This document shows positions 9,395-19,144 of a DNA stretch of 64,000 nt, piece after piece. The first letter of the stretch is position 1. The number at the start of each line of letters is the position of its first letter. Under the pieces are notes generated by a model. It worked only from the letters and a program-made list of their open reading frames with translations, did no database searches and had not been told where the DNA came from. The position numbers and the translations under genes are program-made. Source of the DNA: Bremerella volcania (GTDB lineage Bacteria; Planctomycetota; Planctomycetia; Pirellulales; Pirellulaceae); contig NZ_CP036289.1 of NCBI RefSeq assembly GCF_007748115.1, forward strand, positions 992,001 to 1,056,000, read 5' to 3'.

Positions 9395-12300
9395 ATGTCG
9401 ACTTTCAAGTGCCCAAGTTGTCAGGCTGAACTACCAGATTTTCAGCAAGCGGCGGGATTCTGTCCCTATTGCGATGCGAAATGGGAAGACGCGTCTGCCG
9501 AGGATAGCACGTCTGAAAATTCGACGACGCTCAATATCGATAAGGAAGGTATTGGCGATCATCCCCATGAAGACACGGAATCTGCTCCCGAACCATCCGG
9601 CGGACAAACGATTCAGCTAGAAAGAGAGAATGACGGTCCATCGACTGGCATCAATCAAACCATCGATTTGCCCGGAGCCGCCGATGTCGGTCAAGAATTC
9701 ATGGGCAGCGATCAGGAGGAAGGGGGGCAAACGATCCAGCTCAGTGGTGAAGACACCTCTGCGACGATTGTGCCTGACAAGGTTCCAAGCGGCGAAGATC
9801 CCAATCAGACGGTCAATCTCGAACAGGACGACGCATCTGACATTCATTCCAATCAAACGATCGATCTGCCCGCTGGCGGCAGTGTCGATTCGATGCAGAC
9901 GATCGATCTTCCTGAAGGGGGAAGTGCCGACTCGATGCAGACTCTCGATTTGGATGCATCGAAAGGGGACGTCAATCGAACCGCCCAGACGATGGCGTTT
10001 CAGCTAAATGACGACAATCAGCAGACGATCGACATCGGCGATAGTCAGCATGGCCAGGAAGACTTACACGTCACATTTGGCTCGAAGCCTCTTTCCCCGA
10101 GCGACGTCAAGCGTTTCTGGGGATCCGGCGAAGGCTCGCCTATGCAGACGATGCGAACGGCGACCGTTTGCAAAGCGAAAGAACTGGGGGTCGACTTGCG
10201 GCGACGGGTTCTTTCCGATCAGGAAGAAGGCTCCGACTACGCGATTATCAATCAAATCGGCAAAGGGGGGATGGGGGTCGTCTACGCGGCCAAGCAGAAG
10301 TCGCTGCGTCGCCGAGTTGCCGTCAAAACGCTGAAGCGCGATATCGGACAGCGTGACGACGATCGCGCCAAGTTCCTAAGTGAAGCCGTTATTACCGGCG
10401 TGCTCGACCATCCAAATATCGTGCCGATTCACGAACTTGGTCAAACCGAGGACGGCACGCTCTTCTATTCCATGAAATGCGTGACGGGTACCGAGTGGCA
10501 CAAGGTCGTCCGTAATAAGACAGAAGCGGAGAACCTCGAAATCTTTTTGAAAGTGGCCGATGCCGTTGCGTTCGCCCACTCCAAAAACGTCATCCACCGT
10601 GACTTGAAACCGGAAAACGTCATGCTGGGCGAGTACGGTGAAGTGCTTGTGATGGACTGGGGTTTGGCAGTCGATTTGAATCGCAAAGAAGAATTCACCA
10701 TGGGGGGCACACCGGCATACATGTCGCCGGAAATGGCCAAGGGCCCGTTGGAGCGAATTGGCAAGTGCAGCGACATCTATCTGTTGGGGGCGATGCTGTA
10801 TGAAATCGTGACGGGCTTTCCGCCGCACGCGGCATCGACGATCACCGAGTGCTTGGTCGCCGCCGCACAGAACGTCATTGTTCGCTCAGATTCGACCAGT
10901 CGATTGAAAAACATCGCGTTAAAAGCGATGGCAACCTCGCCCAAACTGCGTTTCAACTCCGTTGCGCTACTGCAAGAAGAAGTCCGCAAGTATCAAGCGA
11001 CGGCCCAAAGTATCGAACTTACCAATACGGCTCAGAGGGAACTTGAAACGGCGAAGGAAACCGATAACTACGAACTCTTTTCGCGAGCGATGTTCGGGTT
11101 TGAGGACGCCCTCAAGCTGTGGGGCGAAAACGACGCTGCCGATCGTGGTATTCATGAAGCCCGTCAGGAATACGCCAAGTGTGCTCTTAAGAAGGCCGAC
11201 TACGACCTGGGGCTGCAACTGGTCAGTCCGACCGATCCAGACGAAGCTCCCATTTACCAAGACCTGATCACTGCCAAGGCGGACGCGGAACGTACGGCCC
11301 GCAACGCGAAGGTTGCCCGCTATGTGGCCGTCGGTTCGTTGATGTTTGCATTGGTCGGTGCCGGGGTTGGTCTGTTTATCATCAATGGCTTGTATCAAAA
11401 GGCCGAAGAAGCCGCGCAGATTGCCATCGCGGCGGAAAAGGAAGCTACCGAGCAGCGCGATGAAGCTCAGAAAGCACGCGACAAGGCAGAGGGTCTGGCG
11501 AAGGCCCTGGAGACCGAAAGAGACACGCTGAAAGTAACCAACAAGAAGCTCGATGACGCGTTGGCGGATATTACCAATGCGAACGAAGAGCTCGCGATGA
11601 ACGCCAAGACCATCGAAGGACAAAATGCCAAGCTGCAAAAGCAAACCAAAGACCTGCAAACGGCCCTGGTAACCGTCGAACAGGAACGCAATCGTGCTAC
11701 GTTCGCAGGTATGTTTGCTTCCGTGGGGCTCGCACAGTCCAAAGTTGAGGCCAACGATATCTCGGCGGCCTTGAATCTCTTGGAAGACGTTCCGGTTAAA
11801 TACCGCGGCTGGGAATGGAAACACCTGGCCTATCTTTGCCACCCGGACGTTCCTCGCATTGCGTTTAAGGAGGCAGCGACTTCGGTGGCCATTTCTCCCG
11901 ATGGCCAATGGACTGCCATTGGAACCGATGGCGGAGGCGTGGACGTCTATCCGACGCAAAATGCGGTCGCCCCAGGCGTCATGGCCCAACATGTGGATGT
12001 GCCTGACAGCCGTATTACGGCACTACAGTTTTCCAACGATGGCAAGCAGTTGTGGATTGGCACCGATCATTCTCAGAAGTACCTGCAAATCTGGGATCTT
12101 AAAGGCAAACCAGCGGTGGTGCCCTTGAGTGGACTCAATCCGTATTCCACATTCCCGATAGTCAGTGCGATCGAGTTTGTGCCGGACAATAGCGGAGTCG
12201 TATTTGTTGCCGTCAGCGGACGCTGCTACAGGCTCAACGCGAACGACCTCAAGGGACGCGCGGTGATCAACGTTGATAGCGTGTTCGATCTGGCAATTTC

Positions 12301-14860
12301 GCCCGACGGTAAAGAGTATGTCCACACGCAAGAGTCTCGTGGTGAATACAATGTTTCGCGATTGCCGACGGACGGAACGTACAAAGAAATCGCGAGAATG
12401 CAACTTGAGGATCGAGCTACACATTGCGTTTACCTGACCAACGATCTGACAGCATTGGCCTTGGCCGACGGTAGCATCAAGCTGTGGGGAGGACCGAGCA
12501 AGCTGAACGAAATCGTGTACACGCTCCCTTCGCAGGCCAATCAGCTGCATTTCGATCGACGAAAGAACCTGATGTCGGTCGCCTTGGCGGACGGCTCGGT
12601 GAAGCTGCTGCGTTTCGATCCAGCATCCAATGCGTTGTCCGACTACAAAACGCTGCGTGGACATCAGGGTTCCGTTCTCGATTGTGCCGTGCACCTCAGC
12701 CAGCCGACCCTTGTTTCGGTTTCCGAGGACAACACTTCCCGGTTCTGGAATTACGAAACGTACCAGGACCGGTTAGAGTTGGATCTCGACGATAGCGTCC
12801 TGTGGGTTAATTTTTCCGAGAACGGAAACCAATTCATCACCGGCGATCGAGGCGGTCGGGCTTGGATCTGGAACAGCAATACCAGCAGTGAGAAGCCACT
12901 TCAGGAATTTGTGGTTGGAGATTGGACCAAGCAGAACGTAGCGCAGAAGTCGGCCACGATTCCCCTAGGAGACGGTAAGCACGTCGTCACGGCGGATGCG
13001 GACGTTGGTGTTGCCGTTTGGGATATTAAGTCGAAGCAGATTGTCTGGAAACAACCAACGTTTGCAAAATCGTACCAGGTTGCCGCGGTCCCTAAGACAG
13101 ACCGGTTTCTCTTTGTCGACATCGTCAAGGATGGCCAAGGTGCTGAAAAGACCATGATCCGTGCCGCGAATTCCCAGGGAGAATCGGTCTTTAATGTTCA
13201 TAGCCTGGTGGAAGCGAAACAAATTCTCGACTTGGTAGTCGCACCCAGCGGAAATTACTTTGCGATGCGAAGCCCCAATGGTATTCGTGTCTACCCCATG
13301 CCAACTGGCAGCGATACCAAGCTGGCCGCCGAAATCTGGAATTCCGATTCCGACCCGGTACTACAAATGGAGTTTCGATCGGATGACACCATCTTGTTGG
13401 GTTACCATCCAGGGCAAGGAACCGGTCGCGTTTCGATTGTCGATTTCAAGAATCGAAAAGATCTCCATGAATTCCCGACCTCCGAAAACAATCTGCGTTA
13501 CCTGCACTTCGGCTTGTCGCCTGACGAGTCTCATGTCGCGATCGCCTACACGAACTACACGGGTTCACAATCGGCCGATATCAAAAATACGGTATCCCAA
13601 ATCAGCTTGTATGCGCTGGATAACCCCCAGAAACCAGTCAGCACTGTCCAGTGTAAAGGGGTTGCCGCCTATCCTGCCGTTTCCAACGACAACAAGGTAG
13701 TTTACTTCGTGCAGCAGCACCGACCAGGCGACCGTGACATCGCACGCTGGGAGGTTTCCAAGCCTGAAAGCGAAATCCTGGCGTACTCGCGAAAGGGAAC
13801 CGATGCAACCGGCACGTCGTCGCGGGAAGTGGGGCAGGTCGAAGTGATTCCGGGATCTGCTGACGAGGTCTTGGTGGCGTTCAGCAATCGTGATATCGAA
13901 GTGTGGAATACTTCTACCGGGAAGAGCCTTGCTCGATTGGCACCGTCGCGCGCCGTGATCTACTGCGACTTTTATAACAACGACCAGCAAGTGTTAACGG
14001 TTCATGTCGATGGTCTCGTGCGCATTTGGGACACAAAAACTGGCAACGTAGTTGATCAATACGAGGCCCAGTACCAAACGCTTGAGGCTGCGGCTCGAAT
14101 AGGTGATCTACTGGCGGTTGGTGGAAGTGCAGGCGAGGTGGTCGTATTTGATCTAGCCAAGAAGGCCGCCGTGCAGGCGTTGCCTTACCAAGGCTCGTCA
14201 ATCGATGCCTTGGCATGGGTATCCACGCAGCAGAATCCGGCGTTGATGGTCGCCACCAGTCGCATGAAGCCCGACGCGGACGCCGGCGAGCGTCTCGCAG
14301 GTTCATTGAATCTGATCGACGGAGGAACCTGGCAGCCGATCGGAGAAGCGTTTGCTGAGCATGCAGGACGTTATCGAAGTCTCGCCGCATCGAAAAGTGG
14401 CGCCCGTTTCGCGGCGACCAGTAGTGATACAGGCGTTCGTCTCTGGGCGGATATTCCGCTAGCAGAGTTGGCTACGACAGAGCCGCGTCGGCTTGAGGGG
14501 CATTCAACGGAAGTCACGAGTGCCGCATTCTCTGCAAACGGCGAGCGATTGGTCACAGGCAGCTTCGATGGATCGTTGACGGTTTGGTTTGTGGATCGTC
14601 CTGCGGCCAGTGCCGATATGGCTGGTGAAGAAGCGCCAAAGGGCGAATTACATGTCCAACAATTCGTGCCTTTGAAGGGACATCGAAAAGAAATCTCGTC
14701 GATCGTATTCTCTCCCAACAGTGAATTGCTGTTGACTTCGTCGTTGGATCGAAGCGCCATACTTTGGTTTACCACCAATCTGCCTGACAATCTGGCGGGT
14801 AACGTAGCTCCGGAGAAGGACGCGGTTGCCTCGGCAGAGGTGCCAGCCGCGCAGCGATAG
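9395..14860 (+). CDS. Ser/Thr protein kinase with zinc ribbon, QTIDL motif array, TM segment and WD40 repeats
   Basis: 1,821 residues. Domains in order: an N-terminal zinc ribbon (CPSC at 6-9, CPYC at 23-26); an acidic low-complexity linker (about 40-225) with eight QT[IVL]x[LI] motifs (Thr 72, 89, 113, 139, 155, 169, 183, 211); a protein kinase domain (about 282-545) with glycine loop GKGGMG 289-294, VAVK Lys311, HRDLKPEN 401-408 and DWG in place of DFG at 421-423, then SPE 444-446; a membrane segment at about 643-665; a coiled coil (about 666-770, rich in E/K/A); and WD40-type propellers to the end (clear GH...LVTGSFDGSLTVW repeats near the C-terminus). The catalytic residues are intact, so it should be an active membrane kinase with a cytoplasmic kinase domain. 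DWG is frequent in planctomycete kinases. A GGGGGA tract lies 11-16 bases before the ATG. Its position directly before an FHA gene and T6SS genes suggests it signals to them. Confidence 0.93.
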   Translation: MSTFKCPSCQAELPDFQQAAGFCPYCDAKWEDASAEDSTSENSTTLNIDKEGIGDHPHEDTESAPEPSGGQTIQLERENDGPSTGINQTIDLPGAADVGQEFMGSDQEEGGQTIQLSGEDTSATIVPDKVPSGEDPNQTVNLEQDDASDIHSNQTIDLPAGGSVDSMQTIDLPEGGSADSMQTLDLDASKGDVNRTAQTMAFQLNDDNQQTIDIGDSQHGQEDLHVTFGSKPLSPSDVKRFWGSGEGSPMQTMRTATVCKAKELGVDLRRRVLSDQEEGSDYAIINQIGKGGMGVVYAAKQKSLRRRVAVKTLKRDIGQRDDDRAKFLSEAVITGVLDHPNIVPIHELGQTEDGTLFYSMKCVTGTEWHKVVRNKTEAENLEIFLKVADAVAFAHSKNVIHRDLKPENVMLGEYGEVLVMDWGLAVDLNRKEEFTMGGTPAYMSPEMAKGPLERIGKCSDIYLLGAMLYEIVTGFPPHAASTITECLVAAAQNVIVRSDSTSRLKNIALKAMATSPKLRFNSVALLQEEVRKYQATAQSIELTNTAQRELETAKETDNYELFSRAMFGFEDALKLWGENDAADRGIHEARQEYAKCALKKADYDLGLQLVSPTDPDEAPIYQDLITAKADAERTARNAKVARYVAVGSLMFALVGAGVGLFIINGLYQKAEEAAQIAIAAEKEATEQRDEAQKARDKAEGLAKALETERDTLKVTNKKLDDALADITNANEELAMNAKTIEGQNAKLQKQTKDLQTALVTVEQERNRATFAGMFASVGLAQSKVEANDISAALNLLEDVPVKYRGWEWKHLAYLCHPDVPRIAFKEAATSVAISPDGQWTAIGTDGGGVDVYPTQNAVAPGVMAQHVDVPDSRITALQFSNDGKQLWIGTDHSQKYLQIWDLKGKPAVVPLSGLNPYSTFPIVSAIEFVPDNSGVVFVAVSGRCYRLNANDLKGRAVINVDSVFDLAISPDGKEYVHTQESRGEYNVSRLPTDGTYKEIARMQLEDRATHCVYLTNDLTALALADGSIKLWGGPSKLNEIVYTLPSQANQLHFDRRKNLMSVALADGSVKLLRFDPASNALSDYKTLRGHQGSVLDCAVHLSQPTLVSVSEDNTSRFWNYETYQDRLELDLDDSVLWVNFSENGNQFITGDRGGRAWIWNSNTSSEKPLQEFVVGDWTKQNVAQKSATIPLGDGKHVVTADADVGVAVWDIKSKQIVWKQPTFAKSYQVAAVPKTDRFLFVDIVKDGQGAEKTMIRAANSQGESVFNVHSLVEAKQILDLVVAPSGNYFAMRSPNGIRVYPMPTGSDTKLAAEIWNSDSDPVLQMEFRSDDTILLGYHPGQGTGRVSIVDFKNRKDLHEFPTSENNLRYLHFGLSPDESHVAIAYTNYTGSQSADIKNTVSQISLYALDNPQKPVSTVQCKGVAAYPAVSNDNKVVYFVQQHRPGDRDIARWEVSKPESEILAYSRKGTDATGTSSREVGQVEVIPGSADEVLVAFSNRDIEVWNTSTGKSLARLAPSRAVIYCDFYNNDQQVLTVHVDGLVRIWDTKTGNVVDQYEAQYQTLEAAARIGDLLAVGGSAGEVVVFDLAKKAAVQALPYQGSSIDALAWVSTQQNPALMVATSRMKPDADAGERLAGSLNLIDGGTWQPIGEAFAEHAGRYRSLAASKSGARFAATSSDTGVRLWADIPLAELATTEPRRLEGHSTEVTSAAFSANGERLVTGSFDGSLTVWFVDRPAASADMAGEEAPKGELHVQQFVPLKGHRKEISSIVFSPNSELLLTSSLDRSAILWFTTNLPDNLAGNVAPEKDAVASAEVPAAQR

Positions 14861-15031
14861 CGTACATGCATCGACGTGATGTGATGTGTAAGGAAGAATC
14901 CTTGCCAATTTCATGCAAATTTCCCAAATCACGCCGGAAAAGTGGGAAAATTCTGGTATGGAAAATCTCTATTGTTGGATAATTAGAATAGCGATAAACG
15001 AAGATCTGCGGGCAAACGGTCTTTTTCTCTG

Positions 15032-16276
15032 ATGGAGATTTCGCTCTTGCGTTTCGCGCTTCAAATTTACTCGATGAATTCTGGCAGTCGTCGTGTCTGG
15101 CTCGATCCGGGTCAAACGATTCGCATTGGTCGTACTACGCGCTCCGACCTGACCGTCCCAGATGATCCACATTTGTCCGGCATCCATTTTTCAATCGCCC
15201 GCGAGTCGGATTCGGTTGTTCTAAAGGACCTTCAGAGCCGCAACGGGACTTTTGTGAACGGGGCCAAAGTGGGCAGCGCTTTGGAACTGCACGATGGCGA
15301 CGTCATCGTCGCTGGCAAGACTCAGTTCCAGGTCGTCGCCGTAAACGATTTGCCAGGCACCAATGTTGGCAACATTCCTCCGGTATCGCCTGGCGCTTCG
15401 CACCCAGGCGTGAACGCCGCGCAGTTCGATTACGATCAGACCGAATCGATCTCGCCAGAGAACAACCCATTTTTCCAGGCTGCCAGCAAGTCGCACGATT
15501 CAAGGACTCTACAAAACTACCCGCGATTGAGCAGTCAATCGTTCAAGGACGTGCGGAGAAACGCCGGCCTTGGTAGTGACTATCCTGGTCGACGTTCGGT
15601 ACAACTTCCCGGTGCAAGTTCCAGTAGCGATGCACAGCAGCCAATACCTTCGCAGCCTAGTGGAAGTGTTTCCAGCAACCAGCCATTACCCCAGAGATCG
15701 TTGTCGGCGGCGGAGTTATCTCGTGGGCTGCAAATGCGGTATGAAACGCGGATGGCGCCTTCGGGCATGACCTACTTCTGCCCTCGCAACGAAGTGAAGC
15801 CACCGACCGACGTCGCTGACTTTATCGGTCAAAATCGTTTTCTTTACGCGGTGGTCAACTTCGGTCGTCTTCAGCCACAGCAGCAACCTGGTTTTTATAA
15901 CGAAGCCATCGCCGCTGGAGCCGTGCAGATTTCGAGTACCCAACTTCTCATTCCCAAACGCGACGCCGCCGCCTTCCATGGGATCTTGCGGCATACGTGG
16001 GGGCAGGACGCCATGATCTGCATGGCGAGTCGTCTGAATAAGTTGGAGTTCATGAGCTTGGCCTATCGCTTGACCAATGAATTGGCGAGTCCGGCTCAAT
16101 TGCTGAACCATCTCTATTCCGATGGTCAGTACACCAACTATGGTTTCCTCGAGGGAATCTCGGCGGTGTTGCTCGAGATCGAGCGAGGTGCCCGGTGGGT
16201 GATCTTTAAGAATGATTCCGAGATCCGAACCTGGCGAACGCTTGGCTTGCCTTGTCCGCCGGAACTAGTTGGATAG
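15032..16276 (+). CDS. FHA-domain protein with C-terminal domain shared with the 34193 protein
   Basis: 414 residues. The N-terminal FHA domain (about 5-102) has the expected landmarks: IGR at 32-34, S49 and H52, and the NGTFVNG loop at 71-77. FHA domains bind phosphothreonine peptides. A low-complexity linker rich in S/P/Q follows (about 105-235). The C-terminal domain (about 250-414) carries WGQDAMICM and ends with a W-x-I-F-K...LG pattern; the same landmarks recur in the other FHA protein of this window, and the layout is loosely reminiscent of DUF4123 VgrG adaptors (low certainty). An ATG at 15074 is an alternative start, but the first FHA strand (LRFALQIY) needs the upstream one. It follows the kinase by 171 bp on the same strand and converges on the PAAR gene. 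Likely a phospho-dependent T6SS regulator or adaptor (inference). Confidence 0.85.
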   Translation: MEISLLRFALQIYSMNSGSRRVWLDPGQTIRIGRTTRSDLTVPDDPHLSGIHFSIARESDSVVLKDLQSRNGTFVNGAKVGSALELHDGDVIVAGKTQFQVVAVNDLPGTNVGNIPPVSPGASHPGVNAAQFDYDQTESISPENNPFFQAASKSHDSRTLQNYPRLSSQSFKDVRRNAGLGSDYPGRRSVQLPGASSSSDAQQPIPSQPSGSVSSNQPLPQRSLSAAELSRGLQMRYETRMAPSGMTYFCPRNEVKPPTDVADFIGQNRFLYAVVNFGRLQPQQQPGFYNEAIAAGAVQISSTQLLIPKRDAAAFHGILRHTWGQDAMICMASRLNKLEFMSLAYRLTNELASPAQLLNHLYSDGQYTNYGFLEGISAVLLEIERGARWVIFKNDSEIRTWRTLGLPCPPELVG

Positions 16277-16344
16277 AACGCAACATCGCTACCGTGCATG
16301 TAGGAAGCTTTCAGGCAGAGACCGTTCCGTTGTGAGGGTCTCCG

Positions 16345-16635
16345 TTATCCGCCAATCATTACTTGCGGAAAACCTACCGTGATGACGCCGCCGTGAGCCG
16401 TGTTATCCCCCAGGCGTGCCGCCGGCATGAAACCAATCATGACGGTCGCGGAACCTTTTGCGATGACGTCCGGCGGACCAACGCACACGGCCATATCGCC
16501 AACACGAGCAGCTGGCATGAAACCGATGATCACGTTGGGCGATCCCATGCACACCGGTCCACCAACGTGAGGCACCGGGCCTGGATTGACCATCGGGCAA
16601 GTGTGCATGTCGCTGATTCGGGCGGCTGGCGGCAT
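16345..16635 (-). CDS. PAAR-domain spike-tip protein
   Basis: 96 residues, the usual size of a stand-alone PAAR protein. It starts MPPAARISD and has repeated PAAR-type modules: ARISDMHTCP, GFMPAARVGDMAVC and GFMPAARLGD, with paired GSPNVIIG/GSATVMIG strands and His/Cys residues that could bind the tip metal. PAAR proteins cap the VgrG trimer of the type VI secretion spike and can carry effectors; this one has no C-terminal extension. It lies 24 bp downstream of vgrG on the same strand, so the two are very probably cotranscribed. A GAGG ribosome-binding-like sequence precedes the start. Confidence 0.95.
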   Translation of the reverse strand: MPPAARISDMHTCPMVNPGPVPHVGGPVCMGSPNVIIGFMPAARVGDMAVCVGPPDVIAKGSATVMIGFMPAARLGDNTAHGGVITVGFPQVMIGG

Positions 16636-16659
16636 GATTGACCTCTTTTTTCAGGACCA

Positions 16660-18996
16660 CTAATCGGGTGCGGACTTGAAGCCCGTTTCTTCCTTGTGAG
16701 CCATGTCTGGCTCGGTAGGATCGGCTTCTTCAACGTTCTGTTCGGGTTTGACCGGTTGATCTGGAGCCGTTGGGCTTGCTTCGACAGCAGGCGACGCCGA
16801 GCCACCGCTGTTGATGTTGACCAGCGTACCTTGAATGAAGACGCCCCCTGGGTTGATGTTGATGAAATTGCCGCCGACCTTCAGCGAAATACTGAGCCCC
16901 GCTTCGATGTTGACGTTCATCCCCCCCTTGAGATTCAAGTCCATGCCAGCGGCATAATTCATGTTTGTGCCGGCCTTGGACTGAAGCTCCATTCCGGCCT
17001 CGGTGCTAATGTTTTGTCCTGCCTTCGAGTTGTAGTTGGAATCGACGCCGATATGCAGTGACTTCGAACTCTGCCGCCAGTCTTTATCGACGGAAATATC
17101 CTGCGAACCTTTGATCCAGGTTTTGGAGTCACCTTCGTTGGTCAGCCCTGAACCTTGTTGCCCGATAAGAATGCCAACGTTCTTCTCGATGACGATTGCC
17201 AGGTTGCCGCCAGAGGGTTCCTCGCCGTTGCCAATCATCATTTGATGATTGCCTTCGATGTGCTCGATTTGGTGGCGTTTGACGTTGATTTCTTTGTCTT
17301 GGTAGATCATCTCCCGCTGGGAACCGCCTTTTTGGCCGTCCTTTTCCCAGCCAATGATCTGCGACCGGTTTCCGTAGGTCCGGTTGCGTGAATCATTCCT
17401 GATACGAACATCCAAGTCCTTCTGGGCATGCAGGAAGATTCGTTCTTTCTCGGCTTTATCGTCGAAGAAGAGTTCGTTGAAGCCATTACCACCAGGTGTG
17501 CTGTTGGTCTTGAAATACGTTTTCGCTTTGTCGTCAGGCAGGTTGTAAGCCGTCTTCTGGATTTCGTTGTATACCGACCCAACCACGAGTGGCCGATCCG
17601 GGTTGCCGTCGAGGAAGTCGACGACAACTTCCTGGCCGATACGTGGAATGGAGAGGAACCCCCATTTCTTTCCGGCAGAAGCCTGAGCGACGCGTACCCA
17701 GCACGAAATTTCCGTATCCGGTTTTTTACGGTTCTTGTTTTTGGGTCGTGCCCAATGGAACAGGCACTTGATTCTTGCATACTCGTCGGTATGAATTTCT
17801 TCGCCATCCGGCCCCACGACGGTCGCCGTTTGGATACCGGCGACCATGGGCTTGGGTGTGGTGCGAGGCGGATTGTAGAGCGAGTCTTCCGGAATGCACG
17901 TAAATGAATTGCTGTACTCGGTTCCCGACTCCGTGCCGGTGGTGTAGCTCGCGTTCGATCCGGTGTGTTGAATGGAGATGATGGCGAACGTTTTTCCGTC
18001 GTCATCTGGGACCCGCTTGGAATTGAACGTGAACTTTCCGCCAGGGGCAAAGGTGGTGCAGTCGCTCGTTGCCACAACGCGATCGAACATCACCTCTTCT
18101 TCACCCATACGAGTCTTCGAGAGTTCGGTCGACTGCGAACTGGCGTTCCCGGAGGACTTCGAGTCGACAAAGTCGCCTGGGTGATCGTACAACTCGTACT
18201 TCTTGAAGTCGGAATTAAGTTGATTGCTGATCTTGGTTTCCGAGTTCTTCTCGAAGTTCTCGTACGGTTCTTTAAAGGTGTGATCGGAATGGGCCCATTT
18301 ACCAGATACGAATTCGTATCGATGTTCCCAGTCGAGAATCTCGGACTCGTAGCCGTGGGTACCGGCGGACGTTGTACGTTGGATCGTCTCTTTTTCGGCC
18401 GTATCGAAGTAGGCCTGGACGTTATCGGCGAGAATGAGCGTGTCGCTGTTTTCGCCGTCTCCCGAATTGTCGAAGAAGTAGAAGATACCTGCTTCTTCCA
18501 TCAGGCGACTGACGAAGTTGAAGTCGGTCTCGCGATATTGCACGCAGTATTCCAGCTTCGGGTAGGTCTTTTGCAGCTTGGTATCGAACTTGGCGATACT
18601 GCTGATTGGTTCGCTGCCGAAGACTTCCTCGATGATGTCCGGAATGGTTTTGTCTTCAAAGATGCGGCAATCGGACGTTTGCGTCAGAAACCACAGCCAG
18701 GGGACCATTTCGGCATGGAATTGTGCCATGGTGCCAGGCTGGAAGTCGGACGAGAAACGATTGATGTAACCCTTGATGTAGCGTTTTTCGTTGTCACCGT
18801 ATGCGAAGCGAAGCTTGGCTTCCTTGTTGATGATCTCTTCAGGCTTGTGCTGCAGATTCTCTCGGCGAGACACCAACGAAAGTTGATAATTAAAGAGTCT
18901 CGAGATTCCCTCGTTCCCGGTGTACGACAAGAGAAAGAAATCTTCCCCCAAGCTGTCTTCGAGGGCAAATGCGCGGTGCTCTTGTGCTTGATTCAT
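16660..18996 (-). CDS. vgrG: Type VI secretion spike protein VgrG (TssI)
   Basis: 778 residues from the ATG at 18996 (MNQAQEHRAF); the open frame continues upstream but would overlap hcp, so this start is preferred. The N-terminal gp27-like region has the family pattern (LFNYQLSLVS, then a phage-tail hub domain with YRETDFNFVSRLMEEAGIFYFF). The central gp5 OB-fold region shows CLFHW...SCWVRVAQASAGKKWG...PRIGQEVVVDFLDGNPDRPLVVGSVYN, diagnostic of VgrG. The C-terminal needle has short Gly-rich beta repeats (STEAGMELQSKAGTNMNYAAG) and ends in an acidic/proline-rich tail of about 55 residues without a recognisable effector domain. It sits between hcp and the PAAR gene. The trimer sits on the Hcp tube and punctures target cells. 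Confidence 0.96.
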   Translation of the reverse strand: MNQAQEHRAFALEDSLGEDFFLLSYTGNEGISRLFNYQLSLVSRRENLQHKPEEIINKEAKLRFAYGDNEKRYIKGYINRFSSDFQPGTMAQFHAEMVPWLWFLTQTSDCRIFEDKTIPDIIEEVFGSEPISSIAKFDTKLQKTYPKLEYCVQYRETDFNFVSRLMEEAGIFYFFDNSGDGENSDTLILADNVQAYFDTAEKETIQRTTSAGTHGYESEILDWEHRYEFVSGKWAHSDHTFKEPYENFEKNSETKISNQLNSDFKKYELYDHPGDFVDSKSSGNASSQSTELSKTRMGEEEVMFDRVVATSDCTTFAPGGKFTFNSKRVPDDDGKTFAIISIQHTGSNASYTTGTESGTEYSNSFTCIPEDSLYNPPRTTPKPMVAGIQTATVVGPDGEEIHTDEYARIKCLFHWARPKNKNRKKPDTEISCWVRVAQASAGKKWGFLSIPRIGQEVVVDFLDGNPDRPLVVGSVYNEIQKTAYNLPDDKAKTYFKTNSTPGGNGFNELFFDDKAEKERIFLHAQKDLDVRIRNDSRNRTYGNRSQIIGWEKDGQKGGSQREMIYQDKEINVKRHQIEHIEGNHQMMIGNGEEPSGGNLAIVIEKNVGILIGQQGSGLTNEGDSKTWIKGSQDISVDKDWRQSSKSLHIGVDSNYNSKAGQNISTEAGMELQSKAGTNMNYAAGMDLNLKGGMNVNIEAGLSISLKVGGNFININPGGVFIQGTLVNINSGGSASPAVEASPTAPDQPVKPEQNVEEADPTEPDMAHKEETGFKSAPD

Positions 18997-19087
18997 GGTC
19001 GGTGGAACGCCCGAGGTGGTTTTGCTGAAGAATAACCAACGATCTGAAAATGACTCGTTGGTTTGACGTTCTTGCCCTGTGCGAATG

Positions 19088-19126
19088 CAAAAACGCAGGG
19101 GAGCGCGAATTGCGATTCCCCTGCGT
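19088..19126 (-). terminator. Intrinsic terminator between hcp and vgrG
   Basis: Read on the minus strand, a 10-bp GC-rich stem (ACGCAGGGGA with TCCCCTGCGT, 14-nt loop) is followed at once by five T. It lies 19 bases after the hcp stop codon and before vgrG, so it can end or attenuate transcripts of hcp before they reach vgrG. Confidence 0.8.
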
Positions 19127-19144
19127 CGCTGATCCGCAATCGGA

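Noticed and set aside
10967-11992. 341-codon antisense frame opposite the kinase TM/coiled-coil region
   Set aside because: It is the complement of an Ala/Glu/Lys-rich coiled coil, which commonly gives long Leu/Phe-rich shadow frames.
17965-19035. 356-codon plus-strand frame opposite vgrG
   Set aside because: vgrG is clear on the other strand; this product shows no family motif and no ribosome-binding site.
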